A stretch of DNA of 7,165 bases from an uncultured bacterium. Lineage in GTDB: Bacteria; Cyanobacteriota; Vampirovibrionia; Gastranaerophilales; Gastranaerophilaceae. This document shows, in pieces, positions 6,746 through 7,165 of this stretch. Position numbers and translations under genes: made by a program. The stretch is taken from NCBI GenBank assembly GCA_948888345.1, contig CAQTPN010000071.1, positions 1 to 7,165 of the forward strand. Direction: 5' to 3'. The notes under the pieces were generated by a model that saw only the letters and a list, made by a program, of their open reading frames with translations, had not been told where the DNA came from and did not search any database. Position 1 is the first letter of the stretch. Each line of letters opens with the position of its first letter.

Positions 6746-7165
6746 TTAAAGCATAAAATCGTCAGAATTTTTTTTAACGTAAAGGCCTAAACCTACTGAT
6801 TTATAGCAGGAATTTTCGCTTTTTAAGGTAAAGTTTTCTTTATTTAATTCGTTTAATTTCTGGCGCAATGTTTCATTTTCTGTTTTGGTTCTGATTAATT
6901 CAACCACAATTTCATCAAGACCATCCATTTTTTCATTTAAAACGCTTGCTATTCTATCCACAATATTATTTTCAAGAGCTTCAACAGTTCTTACAAATTC
7001 ACTTTTCGGTGCAGCGGGAGCCATAATTTCTGCTTCCTCTTCCATAAAGTCTTGCTTTTGCACTCTCTGTTTTACTCTTTGCAAGAAATTATTATCTTTT
7101 ACACTATTAATATATTCTTTTTCTGTATTCATTTTTTTAACTGCTTCTTCTACTGCACGTTTTTT
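6746..7165 (-). CDS. Coiled-coil protein of unknown function, 5' end outside window
   Basis: I do not recognise this protein. The frame is open to the right edge, giving 139 visible residues. A Met codon lies at 7132-7130, but the codons before it read 'KKRAVEEAVKK', a plausible charged helix, and there is no ribosome site close to that ATG, so the true start is probably beyond the window. After a polar stretch ('NTEKEYINSVKDNNFLQRV') and an acidic/Ala-Pro linker ('MEEEAEIMAPAAPKSEF'), a long helix runs to near the C-terminus with heptad-like spacing ('VEALENNIVDRIASVLNEKM', 'LRQKLNELNKENFTLKSEN'). The tail is 'YKSVGLGLYVKKNSDDFML'. It has no signal peptide or membrane segment and one cysteine. 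The helical part suggests oligomerisation, and the histidine kinase gene 32 bases downstream suggests a signalling or structural partner; both are inference. Confidence 0.75.
   Translation of the reverse strand, partial: KKRAVEEAVKKMNTEKEYINSVKDNNFLQRVKQRVQKQDFMEEEAEIMAPAAPKSEFVRTVEALENNIVDRIASVLNEKMDGLDEIVVELIRTKTENETLRQKLNELNKENFTLKSENSCYKSVGLGLYVKKNSDDFML

Overview
The window is AT-rich bacterial chromosome with dense coding and short gaps. Several features point to a Gram-negative bacterium: the end of a queuosine-pathway gene, an ArnT-like lipid-linked sugar transferase, and a sigma-70 factor and soluble histidine kinase of types common in Cyanobacteria-related lineages. A small membrane protein begins with the short N-terminal pattern 'INxISNxSF', which I associate with gut Vampirovibrionia/Melainabacteria (Gastranaerophilales). 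That lineage is my best guess, but it rests on recall and style rather than on a database match.

Left part (1-1066): the 3' end of queE (7-carboxy-7-deazaguanine synthase) runs off the left edge. It is followed by a weak hairpin and a 204-aa two-helix membrane protein of unknown function. A strong symmetrical hairpin then closes this gene and also the sigma factor gene that converges on it.

Middle (1067-4900): a 322-aa sigma-70 family factor lies on the minus strand. Its 5' flank carries a palindromic dispersed-type repeat plus four imperfect 23-bp tandem units. Divergent from it, behind a perfect TATAAT, is a two-gene unit. The first gene encodes an exported protein with a calcineurin-like phosphoesterase layout but mostly degraded metal ligands. 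Nine bases later comes a 582-aa multipass glycosyltransferase of the ArnT/PMT superfamily. The two products probably work on the same envelope task at the outer face of the inner membrane.

Right part (4901-7165): on the minus strand, a coiled-coil protein of unknown function, whose 5' end is probably outside the window, is followed 32 bases later by a 591-aa soluble sensor histidine kinase (PAS-like, GAF, HisKA, HATPase). No response regulator is visible, so the kinase looks orphan here.

I see no CRISPR, tRNA, rRNA, phage or transposase gene. The most interesting points are the ligand-poor phosphoesterase-like protein paired with a sugar transferase, the changed promoter-contact residue in the sigma factor, and the layered repeats in the divergent control region.
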